From Martinezella lusitana (GTDB lineage: Bacteria > Pseudomonadota > Alphaproteobacteria > Rhizobiales > Rhizobiaceae), in assembly GCF_900094565.1 (NCBI RefSeq), contig NZ_FMAF01000005.1, forward strand, positions 434,001 to 498,000: a DNA stretch of 64,000 nt. Direction: 5' to 3'. The translations under genes and the position numbers were made by a program. Below are positions 10,870-20,365 of the stretch, piece after piece (position 1 is the first letter of the stretch; every line of letters begins with the position of its first letter). The notes under the pieces are model-generated. The model was given only the letters and a program-made list of their open reading frames with translations, had not been told where the DNA came from and did no database searches.

Positions 10870-13485
10870 CTATCGGTCCAGCGTTTCCCGCACGACGACC
10901 GCGAGCTGCTTCAGCGAGAACGGCTTCGGCAGGAAGCCGAACTGCGCGTCGGCCGGCAAATTGCGGGCGAAGGCATCCTCTGCATAGCCCGAGACGAAGA
11001 TGAACTTCATATCCGGATATTTTTTGCGCAACTCGCGCAGCAGCGTCGGACCGTCCATCTCAGGCATGACGACATCGGACACGACAACATCCACCTGACC
11101 ATCGAGCTCGTCCAGGATCTCCATTGCTTCGACGCCGGAGCCCGCCTCGTAGACGGTGTAGCCGCGTGTCTCCAGCATGCGCTTGCCGCCACGGCGTACT
11201 GCCTCTTCGTCCTCGACCAGCAACACGACGGCAGACTTGCCGGTAAGATCCGCCGGCTCTTCGCTCTGCCCCATCGCCGCAACGCTCTGATCCATTGCCG
11301 TGACGCCCCGGCTTTCCGACGCCTTTTCTTCCGTCACGACCGACGGGTCGACCATATGACGCGGCAGGAAGATGCGGAAGGTCGTTCCCTTGCCGACTTC
11401 CGATTCCGGATGGATGTAACCGCCGGACTGCTTGATGATGCCATAGACCATCGCAAGACCGAGACCCGTGCCTTTGCCGACTTCCTTCGTTGTGAAGAAG
11501 GGCTCGAAAATCTTGTCCATGATTTCCGGCGCAATACCCGTGCCGGTATCGTTGACCTCGACGAGAACCATGTCCTCATGCGGCAGATAGGCGTAATTGA
11601 AGGCGCTTACATCCGCCGCCAAAAGATTGCGGGTGCGCAGGGTCAGCGTACCGCCGCCCGGCATGGCGTCGCGCGCATTGACGCAGAGGTTGATGAGCAC
11701 CTGCTCGAACTGCGACAGATCGGTTTTGACAGGCCAGAGGTCGCGGCCGTAATCGACATCCAGCTTGACATGCGTGCCCGACAAGAGCCTGTCCACCAGC
11801 ATGCGCAGGTCGCCGATCACATCGGTCAGGTTGAGGATGGTCGGCCGCATGGTCTGTTTGCGGGAGAAGGCAAGCAGCTGCCGGACCAGCACTGCCGCGC
11901 GATTGGCGTTGCGCTTGATTTCCATCAGATCCGCAAAGCTGGCGTCGGAAGGCCGCGCCTGCAGCAGCAGATGGTCGGAAGACAGCAGGATCGCCGTCAG
12001 CACGTTGTTGAAATCATGCGCGATGCCGCCGGCAAGCGTTCCCACGGCGTTGAGCTTCTGCGTCTGCGCCATTTGCGTTTCGAGCGCCTTCTGCTCGGTC
12101 ACTTCGACGGCATAGACGATGGCGGCCTCTTCCGGGGCTTCGTCGGTCTGGTCGATCACGGCGTTGATATAGAAGCGGAAATGCCGCGTGTCGTCCTTCG
12201 GATTGCGGGAATCGATCGGCGGAATGTCGCCCTGTCGGTCCTTGGCGGCCGCCAGCGCCCGGCGCAGCTGAGCCCGGTCGTTGTCGTTGACGACAGTCTC
12301 AAGTGCCGCGCCGCGCTCGATATCGTCGCGCGATACGAGATCCGAGAAGAGCTTCAGGAAGGGCGCGTTGGTGCGCAGAATGCGACCCTCGCCATCGACC
12401 GAAGCGATTGCCATCGGGGTATTGTTGAAGAAGCGGCTGAAGCGCATCGCCGCCGCCGAAGCCGATTGCTCTGTGCCGCCGCCGTTCTGTCGCGTCAGCA
12501 CGATCGTCCGGCTTTCGCCGGGGGCGCCATCGCGCATGGACGTGACGCTGTGGACGATCTGCACCGGCAGGCTCTGGCCGTTGGCACGGCGCAGATCGAG
12601 ATCGAGCGTCACCGTCTTCTTCAGTCCCGGCTCCGCCTGCACGGATTGGATCAGCGCCAGCCCCTCGCCGGCAACGAGATCGCCTATCGTCGTCGAGCCC
12701 GGCACGAATTTCGTGAGGTCCAGACCCAGCCATTCGGCAAGCGTCGCATTGAGATAGAAGATCTCGCCCTTGCGTCCGGCCGAGAAGAAGCCGGCCGGCG
12801 CGTGGTCGAGATAGTCGATCGCGTTCTGCAGCTCCTTGAAGAAACGTTCCTGATCGTCGCGTTCGGAGGTGATGTCGGTGATCTGCCAGATATGCAGGGC
12901 CTTGCCGCGCCCCGGTTCCGGCGGCAGCACGCGCGCTTTCAGACGATACCAATGAGCATCATTGCCGCTTCCATCCCCTGGGCCGAGAGGCTTCATCAGA
13001 CGGAATTCTTCCGATCCCTCCTTCGCTTCGCGCAGACCGTTTGCGAGGCGATACAGTGCCTCGTTGGATTCGCGGTTGCGCGACAGCAGCGTCTCGAGCG
13101 ACTGCACCTCCGTCGCCTTGGCGGCGCCCGTCAGGCGTCCATAGGCCGCATTGGCATAGATGATGCGGCCTTTTTCGTCGGTGATCAGCGTGCCGTCGGG
13201 CTGGCTGTTGAGGAATGAGCGCGCCAGACTATCGGACTGGGGCTGCGGCATGACCTCGACGAAACCGATGATCGACGACACCAGGAAGAAGATGCCGACC
13301 ATGGCGAGGATGCCGAGGCCGCCGAGCACGGCCTCATTGTCGAGCTGGCTCTTGAAGACGACAAAGGCGGCCGCGGCCGCGACGAGGACGAGCGCAAGCA
13401 GGATGATGCGCAGCGCGGTGCCCGAACGAACCCCACGATCCACCAGCGGCACGCTATACTCGTCGGACGGACGATGCTTCGTCAT
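10870..13485 (-). CDS. cckA: cell-cycle hybrid histidine kinase CckA
   Basis: An 871-residue membrane kinase that controls the master cell-cycle regulator CtrA through a phosphorelay via ChpT. Two N-terminal membrane helices (about residues 22-75) are followed by PAS regions ([23 protein letters not shown] and two more). Then come HisKA with [14 protein letters not shown] (phospho-His at about 490), a HATPase domain ([34 protein letters not shown]) and a C-terminal receiver with Asp at about 804 in [12 protein letters not shown]. The HDFNN H-box is typical of CckA. The ATG at 13485 follows GAGGGG; upstream in-frame starts (13518 ATG, 13572 TTG) lack good sites. It is transcribed away from the FliO-like gene. 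Confidence 0.95.
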   Translation of the reverse strand: MTKHRPSDEYSVPLVDRGVRSGTALRIILLALVLVAAAAAFVVFKSQLDNEAVLGGLGILAMVGIFFLVSSIIGFVEVMPQPQSDSLARSFLNSQPDGTLITDEKGRIIYANAAYGRLTGAAKATEVQSLETLLSRNRESNEALYRLANGLREAKEGSEEFRLMKPLGPGDGSGNDAHWYRLKARVLPPEPGRGKALHIWQITDITSERDDQERFFKELQNAIDYLDHAPAGFFSAGRKGEIFYLNATLAEWLGLDLTKFVPGSTTIGDLVAGEGLALIQSVQAEPGLKKTVTLDLDLRRANGQSLPVQIVHSVTSMRDGAPGESRTIVLTRQNGGGTEQSASAAAMRFSRFFNNTPMAIASVDGEGRILRTNAPFLKLFSDLVSRDDIERGAALETVVNDNDRAQLRRALAAAKDRQGDIPPIDSRNPKDDTRHFRFYINAVIDQTDEAPEEAAIVYAVEVTEQKALETQMAQTQKLNAVGTLAGGIAHDFNNVLTAILLSSDHLLLQARPSDASFADLMEIKRNANRAAVLVRQLLAFSRKQTMRPTILNLTDVIGDLRMLVDRLLSGTHVKLDVDYGRDLWPVKTDLSQFEQVLINLCVNARDAMPGGGTLTLRTRNLLAADVSAFNYAYLPHEDMVLVEVNDTGTGIAPEIMDKIFEPFFTTKEVGKGTGLGLAMVYGIIKQSGGYIHPESEVGKGTTFRIFLPRHMVDPSVVTEEKASESRGVTAMDQSVAAMGQSEEPADLTGKSAVVLLVEDEEAVRRGGKRMLETRGYTVYEAGSGVEAMEILDELDGQVDVVVSDVVMPEMDGPTLLRELRKKYPDMKFIFVSGYAEDAFARNLPADAQFGFLPKPFSLKQLAVVVRETLDR

Positions 13486-13775
13486 AGACCCCTCGTCTTC
13501 GCCTTCCCCTTGCGACATGTCGTGAACGTTACGGATCGCAGGAGTCGGACCTTTCGAATCCTTCTTTATCAACTTGCGTCACCCGCAAAAAGCTTTGCAG
13601 GCTCAGAAAGGCTTGAATTCACAGGCAAGAGCACGGAACATCAGGCAATGCCATCTTGTCTCCGGCACAATCCTGTTCATATGATCACCTCATATGAAGG
13701 CCAATGTCACGGCGGCGGCCCTGCGGTTGCTGCGCAAAGGCCGCGCTATCGGGGATAAATACGGAGTATCTCGAC

Positions 13776-14708
13776 ATGTTGGACGAAATCGCCGGAGCCT
13801 ATGGCAGCCGCTTCTTCCTTGCAGTCGGCGGAGTTGGCATCGCTCTTCTCCTGCTGATCGGCATTCTCTGGATTCTGCGCCACCGAGCGCCCTCGCCTTT
13901 CGTGCGTGGTGGCAAGAACCGCCAACCGCGCCTGCAGGTGCTGGATGCGGCCGCTGTTGATGCCCGCCGCCGACTCGTTCTTGTCCGTCGCGACGGCATT
14001 GAACACCTTATCATGATCGGCGGGCCGACCGATATCGTCATCGAATCCGGGATCTCAGATCCAACGCGGACAGCAACACCGACATCGATACCAACGCCCA
14101 CGCCGGTCGAAATCCCCTTCGCGTACGAAAACCGACCGGAACCGTCACAGAAAGCCGCCGAACTCGATACCCTCCCCGCCGCATTTTCGCAGCTCCCTCG
14201 ATCGACCGGGGACAAGACCGACGCCTATCTGCGCACTGAACCGGCTGTCGCCGCTGCGCCGGAGCCCGCACCGCGTCAGGTCGAACGGCCTCAGCCTATC
14301 GTCACGCCGCCGCAGCGCGCATCCCAGCCTGTGACCGCGCTGACCGAGACGGAAGCCGCCGACATCTTGGAGGCCGCTCGCCATATGGTCCTGCCGCAAC
14401 AACCGGCACGCGCGGCGGCCGTCGAGCCGACGGTCGCAGCACCGTCTCCCGCCGAACCTGCCAATGAATTTCAACGCGTGCTGGAAGCGGAAATGTCAAA
14501 GAATTTGACTGCCGAGCGGATCATTCCGAACGTGCAGCAGCCCCGCCAGGTTCGGCAACAGCCGGCCGCCGCATCCGCCCCGGTACAGGCTCCTGGTCCC
14601 GCACAGCGCATCGATCCCGAACTCGCCCCGATAACCGGAGGAGACAGCGCCCTGCAAAAGGAGGTTGCACGCATTTTCGGCGAGATGAGCGTCAGCCGCG
14701 ACAAGTAA
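13776..14708 (+). CDS. FliO-like membrane protein
   Basis: A 310-residue protein with one N-terminal membrane segment (about residues 12-32). A FliO/MopB-type basic patch follows (LQVLDAAAVDARRRLVLVRRDGIEHLIMIGGPTDIVIESGI), then a long low-complexity tail rich in Pro, Ala, Thr and Gln. The GG-xx-D-xx-IE ending of the folded part is the hallmark of the FliO family, a component of the flagellar export gate. True FliO proteins are shorter and lie among fli genes; here the neighbours are cckA and dksA. A different role for this FliO fold, for example at the envelope, is possible. The ATG at 13776 follows GGAG. Confidence 0.7.
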   Translation: MLDEIAGAYGSRFFLAVGGVGIALLLLIGILWILRHRAPSPFVRGGKNRQPRLQVLDAAAVDARRRLVLVRRDGIEHLIMIGGPTDIVIESGISDPTRTATPTSIPTPTPVEIPFAYENRPEPSQKAAELDTLPAAFSQLPRSTGDKTDAYLRTEPAVAAAPEPAPRQVERPQPIVTPPQRASQPVTALTETEAADILEAARHMVLPQQPARAAAVEPTVAAPSPAEPANEFQRVLEAEMSKNLTAERIIPNVQQPRQVRQQPAAASAPVQAPGPAQRIDPELAPITGGDSALQKEVARIFGEMSVSRDK

Positions 14709-14730
14709 GACGCAGTCGCGCGACTGCGTC
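14709..14730. repeat. 22-bp perfect palindrome
   Basis: GACGCAGTCGC and its exact reverse complement are adjacent, immediately after the FliO-like gene stop. It may form part of the double terminator between this gene and dksA. Confidence 0.6.
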
Positions 14731-14741
14731 GCCAAATGAAA

Positions 14742-14778
14742 AAGGCACGACGGAAATATTCGTCGTGCCTTCAGTTTT
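14742..14778. terminator. bidirectional terminator between FliO-like gene and dksA
   Basis: AAGGCACGACG / CGTCGTGCCTT forms an 11-bp stem with an 8-base loop. It is followed by TTCAGTTTTTC on the plus strand and preceded by an A-run that becomes a T-run on the minus strand, fitting two convergent genes. Confidence 0.85.
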
Positions 14779-14806
14779 TCAATATCGGCCGAAACCGGCT
14801 GTGCAA

Positions 14807-15226
14807 TTACTCGTCGCGATAGACCTTCTCGCGGCGCTCGTGACGCTCCTGCGCTTCGATCGACAGTGTGGCAATCGGACGGGCATCCAACCGCTTGAGG
14901 CCGATCGGTTCGCCGGTCTCTTCACAGTAGCCGTAAGTGCCGTCTTCGATGCGCTGCAATGCAGCGTCGATTTTGGAAATAAGCTTACGCTGGCGATCAC
15001 GAGCCCGGAGTTCGATGGCTCTATCTGTTTCCGAGGAAGCCCGGTCGGCCAGATCGGGATGGTTTGCGCTTTCTTCTGCCAGGTGATCCAGCGTCTCGCG
15101 CGCTTCTCTCAGGATATCATTTTTCCAGGCTACCAGCTTCGCTCTAAAATAGGCCCGCTGATTTACATTCATGAACTCCTCGTCCTCCGAGGGCACATAA
15201 CTGCTAAGATCGATCTTCTCACTCAA
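14807..15226 (-). CDS. dksA: DksA family RNA polymerase-binding factor lacking the zinc cysteines
   Basis: A 139-residue regulator that binds the RNA polymerase secondary channel and acts with ppGpp. The coiled-coil tip keeps Asp and Ala residues in the DLADRASSETDRA segment (D58, D61, A63). At the four positions that hold zinc-binding cysteines in E. coli DksA this protein has C101, T104, S122 and A125, so no C4 zinc site can form; Pseudomonas DksA2 is a known zinc-independent analogue with similar losses. The start is a TTG at 15226 preceded by AGGAG; longer in-frame starts would add an atypical leader. It shares a terminator with the convergent FliO-like gene. Confidence 0.93.
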   Translation of the reverse strand: MSEKIDLSSYVPSEDEEFMNVNQRAYFRAKLVAWKNDILREARETLDHLAEESANHPDLADRASSETDRAIELRARDRQRKLISKIDAALQRIEDGTYGYCEETGEPIGLKRLDARPIATLSIEAQERHERREKVYRDE

Positions 15227-15515
15227 CGCGATTCTCCTGAAGAACATCTCATATTGCCGGGTGTATATCCCAACCAATAGTATCGATTCAAGCCAAATAG
15301 ATGCTGTCAACTGATTTTTAAATTTGTCATAAAATTCAGCTAAGGGTCTATTTTTTCATCATATATTTGCAACGGACCGAATCCGGCCCAACCGTAACCT
15401 TCGCGTGAATAAGCGCCAAACGCGGATCTGGCGGAGCTGGCGGATCTGGGAGCAGTTGACTGTATGTGGGATCAGACGTTACCTCGTTGATGAAATCGAG
15501 CTCCGGAATTTCGCC

Positions 15516-16007
15516 ATGACCAACATCTCGCCACCGCCTTCCCGGATCTATCTCTTGCGTCATGCGGCGGCTCAACAAGCCGCGCCGGGTCAGCGGGATT
15601 TCGATCGCCCTCTTACCGACGACGGCTTTGCCGCGGCCGAGATTGTCGCGGACAAGGCGGCTGACAAACACTACGAGCCGGACCTGATCATTTCCTCGAC
15701 CGCCCTGCGGTGTCGGCAGACTGCTGACGCCATGCGCCGCGTCGTCAGCCCATCCACCGAATTCCGCTTTGTCGATGCTCTCTACAACGGCACGTTGGAA
15801 ATCTACCTCTCGCTCATAGCATCGCAAACCGACCAGGAATCCGTGATGCTGGTGGCGCACAATCCGACCATCGAGCAGACGCTGGAATCCCTGATCGGTC
15901 ATGAAGCATTGGTTGGCGCACTTCCTCGCGGCTTTCCAACCGCCGGCCTGGCGGTTGTCGACTCGACATCGACGGGCTGGGTGCTTGCGGACTTTGTCAC
16001 CGAGTAG
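15516..16007 (+). CDS. SixA-like histidine phosphatase
   Basis: A 163-residue protein of the histidine phosphatase (phosphoglycerate mutase-like) superfamily, SixA subgroup. It has the catalytic RHA motif in IYLLRHAAA near residue 13, the LIISSTALRCRQTAD segment, and the second catalytic His in MLVAHNPTIEQTL. SixA removes phosphate from phosphohistidine, for example on PTS or phosphorelay proteins; the partner here is unknown. Candidates within this window are the CckA pathway and the Hpt protein at 22.9 kb, which is speculation. The internal ATG at 15516 gives the family length. The next gene, a ycjX homologue, lies 125 bases downstream on the same strand. Confidence 0.85.
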   Translation: MTNISPPPSRIYLLRHAAAQQAAPGQRDFDRPLTDDGFAAAEIVADKAADKHYEPDLIISSTALRCRQTADAMRRVVSPSTEFRFVDALYNGTLEIYLSLIASQTDQESVMLVAHNPTIEQTLESLIGHEALVGALPRGFPTAGLAVVDSTSTGWVLADFVTE

Positions 16008-16132
16008 CGATATCTGCTGATGCCAGCAAACGCTCCAGCCTTGGCCGGAACGCCCGCCGATATAACGTTGCCTTTTCGGCTTGAGTTTCGCTTCCTATAT
16101 TCACGGTCACGCTGTCATTCAGGGATCCCGCC

Positions 16133-17608
16133 TTGCCGCCAAGCCTGACCTCCTTCACCGACGACGCCCTGATCGCCTTTGATAATCTTGCTGATCGCGC
16201 GGCCGGCCTCGTCAACCCGACAATTCGCCTCGGTGTCACCGGCCTGTCCCGTTCGGGCAAGACCGTGTTCATCTCCTCCCTGGTACACAATCTGTTGAAT
16301 GGCGGCCGCCTGCCGCTGTTCGAGGCGGTGCAATCGGGTCGCGTCTCCGCAGTGCGCCTCGAACCGCAACCTGATGATGCCGTGCCGCGTTTTCAATACG
16401 AGGACCACATTCGCGCGCTGGTGAAAGAGCGGATTTGGCCCGATTCGACACGCGCGATCTCGGAGCTGCGCATTACCCTGGACTATCAAAGCGCCAGCGG
16501 CTGGAATCGGCTGTTCTCTCCCGGGCGCCTTTCCATCGACATCGTCGACTACCCCGGCGAATGGCTGCTCGACCTACCGCTGCTCGGCAAGGATTTCCGC
16601 ACCTTCAGCGGGGACACGCTGGCTTTGGCCGCGACCGGCATCCGCGCCGAGCTGTCACGCGCCTGGCTGGCGATAACAGAAAATGCCGATATTGCGGCGC
16701 CTGCGGACGAAATGAAGGCGCGCGACCTTGCAGCGGCTTTTGCCGATTACCTCAAGGCCTGCAAATCCGACGAGCGTTCGCTGTCGACGCTGCCGCCAGG
16801 CCGCTTTCTGCTGCCTGGCGATCTGGACGGTTCGCCGGCGCTCACCTTCGCGCCGTTGAAGCTGCCGGCTGAGGGCAACGCCCCAAAAGGCTCGCTCTGG
16901 GCGATGATGGAGCGCCGCTACGAGGCCTACAAATCCGTGGTGGTCAAACCCTTCTTTCGCGAGCATTTTGCCCGTCTAGACCGCCAGATCGTTCTCGTCG
17001 ATGCCTTGCAGGCCATCAATCGCGGTCCAGAAGCGGTGCAGGATCTCGAGCGCGCGCTGACGGATGTGCTGGCCTGCTTCCGTCCCGGCGCCAATTCCTT
17101 CTTTTCCGCGCTCATCGGCCGCCGCATCGATCGCGTGCTGGTCGCCGCCACCAAGGCCGACCATCTCCATCACGAAAGCCATGACCGGCTGGAGGCACTG
17201 ACCCGCCGCCTCGTGGAGCGTGCCGTCGAACGCATCGGCATGGCCGGTGCCGGCATCGAGGTCATGGCCATCGCCTCCGTGCGCGCCACCCGCGAGGCGA
17301 CCGTGACGCGCGACGGACAGACGCTTCCCGTCATCGTCGGCACGCCGATGGACAAGGAAACGATCGCCGGCGAAATCTTTGACGGCAATCGCAAGACGGC
17401 AGTATTCCCGGGCGATCTGCCGGAAAATCCCCGCTGGCTGTTCGAAGCCCTTGAATCGGATGGGGCAAAGGTCCATCTGCCCGAGGTGAACGTCGTGCGC
17501 TTCCGCCCGCCGGAGCTTGATGAAACCGGCAGCGGCATCAAGCTTTCGGTGCCGCATATCCGCCTCGATCGCGCCATGCAGTTCCTGTTCGGAGACCGTC
17601 TAGCATGA
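16133..17608 (+). CDS. ycjX: YcjX family P-loop protein (DUF463)
   Basis: A 491-residue predicted NTPase of the YcjX/DUF463 family. The Walker A-type loop GLSRSGKT lies at about residues 37-44, followed by family blocks such as DIVDYPGEWLLDLPLL (DxxG-like) and AATKADHLHHESHDRL, which resembles the NKxD specificity motif. The start is TTG at 16133, preceded by AGGGA with 7-base spacing. The stop codon overlaps the next start by 4 bases (ATGA), so it is translationally coupled to the YcjF-like membrane protein. In enterobacteria the pair belongs to a stress regulon; the biochemical role is poorly defined. Confidence 0.9.
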   Translation: MPPSLTSFTDDALIAFDNLADRAAGLVNPTIRLGVTGLSRSGKTVFISSLVHNLLNGGRLPLFEAVQSGRVSAVRLEPQPDDAVPRFQYEDHIRALVKERIWPDSTRAISELRITLDYQSASGWNRLFSPGRLSIDIVDYPGEWLLDLPLLGKDFRTFSGDTLALAATGIRAELSRAWLAITENADIAAPADEMKARDLAAAFADYLKACKSDERSLSTLPPGRFLLPGDLDGSPALTFAPLKLPAEGNAPKGSLWAMMERRYEAYKSVVVKPFFREHFARLDRQIVLVDALQAINRGPEAVQDLERALTDVLACFRPGANSFFSALIGRRIDRVLVAATKADHLHHESHDRLEALTRRLVERAVERIGMAGAGIEVMAIASVRATREATVTRDGQTLPVIVGTPMDKETIAGEIFDGNRKTAVFPGDLPENPRWLFEALESDGAKVHLPEVNVVRFRPPELDETGSGIKLSVPHIRLDRAMQFLFGDRLA

Positions 17609-18702
17609 CGAAACCGACCGCAAACGAACCAAGCGGCCCCGCCCGCCGTCCGGCCGCCTTTTCGCTGGAGCCGGACATTTCCAGAAGCGATGCGAATGCC
17701 GCAGCCGGTTCGGAATCGCTGCGTCGCAAGCCGCAAAGCTTCGACACCGAAATCGTCCTGACACCGGACGAGGAAGACCCTTTCATCAACCCTGCCCTCG
17801 ACTCGGCACTGACCGAAAGCGCCGTTGCCAGGCCGCGCCGCCGTGGGTTTTCCTTCGGCAAGGTGGCGCTGAGCGCACTCGGCATTCTGGTGTCGCTCGC
17901 CTTCGGCCTCTGGACGGATCAGCTCATCCGCGACCTGTTCAGCCGCGCCGACTGGCTCGGCTATACGGCGCTCGCAACGGTCGCCGTCGGCATTCTCGCC
18001 GTCCTTGCCATCGTTGTCAGGGAAACCGCCGGCATGATGCGGCTCGCGGCCGTGCAGACCATCAAGGCGGAAGCGGAAGCCGCGATCGTCGAAACACGCC
18101 CGGCGCGTGCCAAGGCGCTGGTAAAGCGTCTTTGCACTCTTCTCGAAGCCAATCCGGAAACAGCACGAGGCCGCGCCACGCTGAAAGCCGCCGAGGACGA
18201 CATCATCGATGCGCCGCACTTGATCGACCTCGCGGAGCGCGAGCTGCTCGGACCGCTCGACCGTCGCGCCCGAGCGCTGATTCTCGGCGCCTCGAAGCGG
18301 GTCTCGGTCGTGACAGCCGTCAGCCCGCGCGCTCTCGTCGACATTCTCTTCGTTCTCTACGAGGCGGCAAAGCTGGTGCGGGCCATGGCCGAGCTCTATG
18401 GCGGTAGGCCCGGTACGCTCGGCATGCTCAGGTTGATGCGCGATGTGCTTGCCCATCTCGCCGTCACCGGCTCGATCGCAGTCGGCGACGGCATCGTCCA
18501 GCAGCTGATCGGCCACGGCCTGGCATCGAAGCTTTCGGCGCGGTTAGGCGAAGGCGTCGTCAACGGCATGATGACGGCGCGGATCGGAATTGCAGCCATG
18601 GATCTCTGCCGGCCATTGTCCTTCAAGGCGCTCAAGCGGCCTGGCATTGCCGACTTCGCCGGCGATCTCACGCCGAGTGTGACGGGCCGCAAGACGACAT
18701 GA
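17605..18702 (+). CDS. ycjF: YcjF-like membrane protein (DUF697/TIGR01620)
   Basis: A 365-residue inner-membrane protein with a disordered N-terminal region, two membrane segments (about residues 87-103 and 126-147) and a long helical cytoplasmic domain. That domain carries the TIGR01620 signature region (DRRARALILGASKRVSVVTAVSPRALVDILFVLYE). The C-terminus contains the RIGIAAMDLCRPLSF block typical of the family. The 4-base overlap with the YcjX gene indicates one operon and probably a complex in which YcjF anchors the YcjX NTPase. Function is not established. Confidence 0.88.
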   Translation: MTKPTANEPSGPARRPAAFSLEPDISRSDANAAAGSESLRRKPQSFDTEIVLTPDEEDPFINPALDSALTESAVARPRRRGFSFGKVALSALGILVSLAFGLWTDQLIRDLFSRADWLGYTALATVAVGILAVLAIVVRETAGMMRLAAVQTIKAEAEAAIVETRPARAKALVKRLCTLLEANPETARGRATLKAAEDDIIDAPHLIDLAERELLGPLDRRARALILGASKRVSVVTAVSPRALVDILFVLYEAAKLVRAMAELYGGRPGTLGMLRLMRDVLAHLAVTGSIAVGDGIVQQLIGHGLASKLSARLGEGVVNGMMTARIGIAAMDLCRPLSFKALKRPGIADFAGDLTPSVTGRKTT

Positions 18703-18806
18703 ATGCCCGTAAATCCGGCTTTGCAAGGCGCAGGAAACCAAGCATTAACCATTCTCGGGCAAAAGTGGGAACCAGATTTACGGTCCCGCCTCGCTAAGGA
18801 ATGTCC

Positions 18807-19358
18807 ATGTTTTCGCGTCAATTTCTTCTTGTAAGCGGCCTTGCCGCCGCGACCCTCTCCACAGGTGCTTGGGTTCATTCGGCTGACGCGGCTCCCCGCG
18901 ACAAGGCCTTTTTCCAATCGGTCGCCGGCTCCTGGAGCGGTCCGGGCGAAATCGTCGCCGGTAAATACAAGGGAACGAAATTCACCTGCGCCCTCACGGG
19001 CAAGGCGCTCGACAGTAGCAATGCCGGCGTCAAGCTCGATGGCACCTGCCGCGTCGGCGTCTTCCAGCAGCCGATGTCGGCCGAGATCACCCAGAGTGGC
19101 GGTAGTTACACCGGAAAATTTCTGGACGGAGCCGCCGGCAAGGGTCTGGATGTGACGTCCGGTACGGTCAATGACGGTACGGTCGTGCTCGGTCTGAACC
19201 GCCAGAAGCTCAATGGCGCCATGATCGCCCGCGTGACGAACGACAAGTTGATGAACGTCACGATTTCGGTGAAGGTTGGCGAACAGATGGTTCCGGTCAT
19301 CGGCGTCACGCTGAAGCGCGCCGACATCGACCAGATGGCGGTCGGATCGATCCAGTAG
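18807..19358 (+). CDS. exported hypothetical protein
   Basis: A 183-residue protein with a clear Sec signal peptide (MFSRQFLLVSGLAAATLSTGAW, likely cleavage after ADA near residue 28). The mature domain is a small beta-rich fold with conserved Trp-Ser-Gly-Pro-Gly (SVAGSWSGPGEIVAGKYKG) and two cysteines that could form a disulphide (FTCALTGK and DGTCRVGV). I do not recognise a named function. The second of two close ATGs (18807) is chosen because AAGGA abuts the first. A half-site resembling a CtrA element (TTAACCAT) lies about 60 bases upstream, unproven. Confidence 0.85.
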   Translation: MFSRQFLLVSGLAAATLSTGAWVHSADAAPRDKAFFQSVAGSWSGPGEIVAGKYKGTKFTCALTGKALDSSNAGVKLDGTCRVGVFQQPMSAEITQSGGSYTGKFLDGAAGKGLDVTSGTVNDGTVVLGLNRQKLNGAMIARVTNDKLMNVTISVKVGEQMVPVIGVTLKRADIDQMAVGSIQ

Positions 19359-19384
19359 TTCCAGGCATCAAGCCATATTGATGG

Positions 19385-19411
19385 CGGCCGGCATCCTTCG
19401 CCGGCCGTTTT
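19385..19411 (+). terminator. terminator after exported protein gene
   Basis: CGGCCGGC / GCCGGCCG stem with a 7-base loop followed by TTTT. It also marks the boundary to the convergent folK. Confidence 0.8.
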
Positions 19412-19421
19412 GCATTCCCTG

Positions 19422-19949
19422 TCAGGCCGATTGCCACCAATCGCGGCTTTCGTCCGCGACCTCGATCCCCTCGACATCGACCTCACGCAGCCAGTCCTTG
19501 ATCGCGCGTCCTTTGACCGTCAGATCGGCGGCGAAATCGGCAAGCGGCATGAGGACGAAACCGCGCTCGGTCATGCGGGGATGAGGAATGCTGAGCAGCG
19601 GCTCGGCACGCTCCAGCTCGCCATAGGTCAGGATATCGATATCGATCGTTCGCGGCCCCCAGCGTTCGATCCGAACCCTTTTCATGTCGCGCTCTATACC
19701 CAGGCAAACCTCTAGCAGCGCTTCCGGCGCAAGCGTCGTATCGACGGCGGCGCAGGAATTATAGAAGAAGGATTGATCCGTCTTGCCCCAAGGCGGCGTC
19801 CTATAGAGCCGCGAGACCGAAACCACCTGGCAATCGGCCCGCGAATCAAGCGTCCGCAAGGCAAGCGCCATCGCGTGCTTGGGATTATCCAGGTTGCCAC
19901 CCAGGCCGAGCGTTGCGCGCACGGCTCCGTTCTCAGGCAAAATGCTCAA
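19422..19949 (-). CDS. folK: hydroxymethyl-dihydropterin pyrophosphokinase
   Basis: A 175-residue HPPK enzyme that transfers pyrophosphate from ATP to 6-hydroxymethyl-7,8-dihydropterin in folate synthesis. Family motifs are GLGGNLDNP, SRLYRTPPWGKTDQSFFYNSCA, the RWGPRTIDIDILTYG catalytic segment with the paired Asp residues, and IPHPRMTERGFVLMPL. The start is TTG at 19949, with AGGTGAG upstream, inside the end of folB (17-base overlap), so the genes are translationally coupled. Last gene of the folP-folB-folK unit. Confidence 0.95.
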   Translation of the reverse strand: MSILPENGAVRATLGLGGNLDNPKHAMALALRTLDSRADCQVVSVSRLYRTPPWGKTDQSFFYNSCAAVDTTLAPEALLEVCLGIERDMKRVRIERWGPRTIDIDILTYGELERAEPLLSIPHPRMTERGFVLMPLADFAADLTVKGRAIKDWLREVDVEGIEVADESRDWWQSA

Positions 19950-20304
19950 CGCTCACCTGTACGTAATCGAGAACGCCCGGAACCGGAGCATTGGGTTTGC
20001 GCACCGTGATCTTCGCCCTGCGGATGCTCGGAAAACGCCGGCACAGCTCCTTCGCCACATCGAGCGCCAGCGCCTCGATCAGATAGCGCCGGCGTCCCGT
20101 GACGATTTCCTCGATGACGCTGAATGCGATGCCGTAGTTGACGGTATCGTTGATCGAATCTCGCTCCAGCGCGTCGCCGGCTTCGACGTCGAGTTCGGCG
20201 TCGACAAAGAAACGCTGACCGAGGAATTCCTCCTCGTCATGCACGCCGTGGCGGGCAAAGAACGCACAATTCTGAAGAGTGATGGTGTAGGTGATAACGC
20301 TCAT
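19933..20304 (-). CDS. folB: dihydroneopterin aldolase
   Basis: A 123-residue FolB that converts 7,8-dihydroneopterin to 6-hydroxymethyl-dihydropterin and glycolaldehyde. It shows the N-terminal ALQNCAFFARHGVHDEEEFLGQRFFVDAEL pattern typical of the family (TITLQNCAFFARHGV), the catalytic Glu/Tyr region (DTVNYGIAF) and the conserved Lys in AKITVRKPNAPVPG. The ATG at 20304 follows GGAGGG. It lies between folP (61-base gap) and folK (overlap) on the minus strand. Confidence 0.95.
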   Translation of the reverse strand: MSVITYTITLQNCAFFARHGVHDEEEFLGQRFFVDAELDVEAGDALERDSINDTVNYGIAFSVIEEIVTGRRRYLIEALALDVAKELCRRFPSIRRAKITVRKPNAPVPGVLDYVQVSVEHFA

Positions 20305-20365
20305 GACGTCCCTCCGTTTCGAACAGACACGACGGCGTCCGAAAACCGCTCCCTATGGTCCGGGA

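Noticed and set aside
10726..13218. 830-residue open frame antisense to cckA
   Set aside because: Shadow frame with His/Arg/Asp-rich composition; cckA on the other strand is complete.
18755..18775. CtrA half-site TTAACCAT before the exported protein gene
   Set aside because: Only a half-site, common by chance; not listed as a feature.
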